14,687 bases of DNA, from positions 1 through 14,687 of the forward strand of contig JAKCAB010000365.1 in the NCBI GenBank assembly GCA_021839785.1, given 5' to 3'. This document shows, in pieces, positions 13,959 to 14,687 of the stretch. The notes below the pieces were generated by a model. It did not search any database and was not told where the DNA came from. It saw only the letters and a list, made by a program, of their open reading frames with translations. The translations under genes and the position numbers were made by a program. The DNA comes from a bacterium (GTDB lineage Bacteria > Verrucomicrobiota > Verrucomicrobiae > Limisphaerales > J093). Within the stretch, counting starts at the first letter, position 1. Each line of letters starts with the position of its first letter.

Positions 13959-14384
13959 TCAGGACGAGGCAACGGGTTTCCCGGCGGCGGCGCCAGGCGC
14001 ATCCGCCGCGGTGACCTTGCCAGCGGGCAAGTTTGGTTTCAGGTCGGCGCTCAGCAAAGCTTGGCTGATTTCCTCCACAGACTGCGTACGCATGTTGAGG
14101 ACTTCGGTGGTGTCGGGCGTCAACGGGGCGGAGGCCGCCGCGAACAGCCATTTCACCGCGCGCGGATAACACGCGGCAATCTTCAGCGGCCCGGCGGTGG
14201 CCAGGCGCTTCAGCGACGGGTCGCGTCGCGCGGAAAGTTCGCACAAGTCGGGCACCGCTTCGAAGGGCAGGTTCGACGCGCAGAGCTGCTTCAGCACCTC
14301 GGTTTTGACCTCGGCCGGCACCACCTGGGCGTACCGGCAGTGGCAGTAAAGAATGCTTGGCGCGTTGGGGCCGGACGGACTCAT
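13959..14384 (-). CDS. Small cysteine-containing protein, perhaps HdrA-like
   Basis: A 141-residue protein whose ATG at 14384 lies in an ATGA overlap with the preceding stop. Cysteines C14 and C16 (ILYCHC), C35, C48 (DLCELSA) and C72 (KIAACYPRAVKWLF) in the first half are spaced like a short iron-sulfur binding segment; the YCHC...DLC...AACYP pattern recalls parts of heterodisulfide-reductase HdrA or associated iron-sulfur proteins, but the similarity is weak. The C-terminal 40 residues are Ala/Gly/Lys-rich and probably disordered. Next to a ferredoxin-type gene, an electron-transfer role is reasonable. It may instead be an unrelated family. Confidence 0.5.
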   Translation of the reverse strand: MSPSGPNAPSILYCHCRYAQVVPAEVKTEVLKQLCASNLPFEAVPDLCELSARRDPSLKRLATAGPLKIAACYPRAVKWLFAAASAPLTPDTTEVLNMRTQSVEEISQALLSADLKPNLPAGKVTAADAPGAAAGKPVASS

Positions 14385-14687
14385 GCGGAGGCAAGTTCGG
14401 CATTGGTGACCCGGTGGGTCGGCGTGGGCCGGCCCGGACGGAAATGCTCGAGGTGGTCCAGCCGGGCGGCCAGGCCGGGATGCCGGCCAGGCAGCGCGGC
14501 GACGGCGGCTTCGACCGCCGCCCGCAGGTCCGCCGGGTCGGCTTCGGCGCGGAGGTTAAGGACGAGTTCGCCCGCGTTGGCCGGCTCGTCGAGCGTGAAT
14601 CCAAGTTCCGGCACGTAGTCGCTGCGCACGAGACTCACGGCCGCAATGCCGCCCAGCCCCCCATCCGGGCTGAAGGTCATCTTGAGG
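14381..14687 (-). CDS. C-terminal end of a protein running off the right edge
   Basis: About 100 codons on the - strand reach the window edge; the in-frame ATG at 14680 is probably internal. The tail 'HLEHFRPGRPTPTHRV' and the preceding pattern 'LVLNLRAEADPADLRAAVEAAVAALPG' resemble the C-terminus of CobW/P47K-type GTPases, which ferry metals, but the GTPase part lies outside and the match is weak. No cysteines are seen. Its stop overlaps the next start by 4 bp, so it belongs to the same operon. Confidence 0.4.
   Translation of the reverse strand, partial: LKMTFSPDGGLGGIAAVSLVRSDYVPELGFTLDEPANAGELVLNLRAEADPADLRAAVEAAVAALPGRHPGLAARLDHLEHFRPGRPTPTHRVTNAELASA

Noticed and set aside
13957..14604. 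Extension of the ferredoxin-type gene to 14604
   Set aside because: The extra frame crosses the two upstream genes and reads as Arg/Pro/Ser-rich shadow; the ATG at 13956 lies 2 nt after a gene stop.

Overview
The window is high-GC bacterial DNA. It has the feel of a Verrucomicrobiota genome of the Pedosphaera/Limisphaera kind: alanine/arginine/proline-rich proteins, many GTG starts, tandem MacB permeases, and a fused DUF116-polyprenyl synthase. That placement is inferred from gene style; there is no rRNA or marker gene here to fix it.

Left region (1-3902, + strand): a MacAB/Lol-like exporter operon. It holds the C-terminal end of a periplasmic adaptor, an ABC ATPase, and two consecutive paralogous MacB/FtsX-type permeases. 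A terminator-like hairpin with a T6 run lies between the adaptor stop and the ATPase start. A VapBC-type toxin-antitoxin pair follows (4015-4679, +).

Middle region (about 4680-6200): mostly non-coding and repeat-rich. It contains a perfect 22-bp inverted repeat with a 3-nt loop, a small lipoprotein gene on the - strand whose signal peptide is interrupted by an A8 homopolymer (one A too many), a nested hairpin at that gene's 3' end, a 13-bp direct repeat, and a short helical hypothetical ORF at 6001-6213.

Right region (6199-14687, - strand, transcribed right to left): one compact set of nine genes, mostly overlapping by 4-8 bp or separated by 2-6 bp. In transcription order they are: a protein cut by the right edge (possibly a CobW/P47K-like C-terminus), a cysteine-bearing small protein (perhaps HdrA-like), a 2[4Fe-4S] ferredoxin-type protein, a DUF6978-like protein, a DUF1828/DUF1829 protein, a radical SAM protein with extra C-terminal cysteines, a DUF116-polyprenyl synthase fusion, a prenyltransferase-beta-like barrel lacking two of the three zinc ligands, and a squalene-hopene-cyclase-family protein with a DxDD catalytic motif.

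The working hypothesis is a terpenoid pathway: the synthase makes a polyprenyl diphosphate chain, the class II cyclase (with the second barrel) cyclises a polyprene, and the radical SAM enzyme modifies it using electrons from the Fe-S proteins. The DUF6978/DUF1828 pair in the middle has visibly lower GC and looks like an inserted defence- or TA-like module. The product is not predictable from sequence alone.
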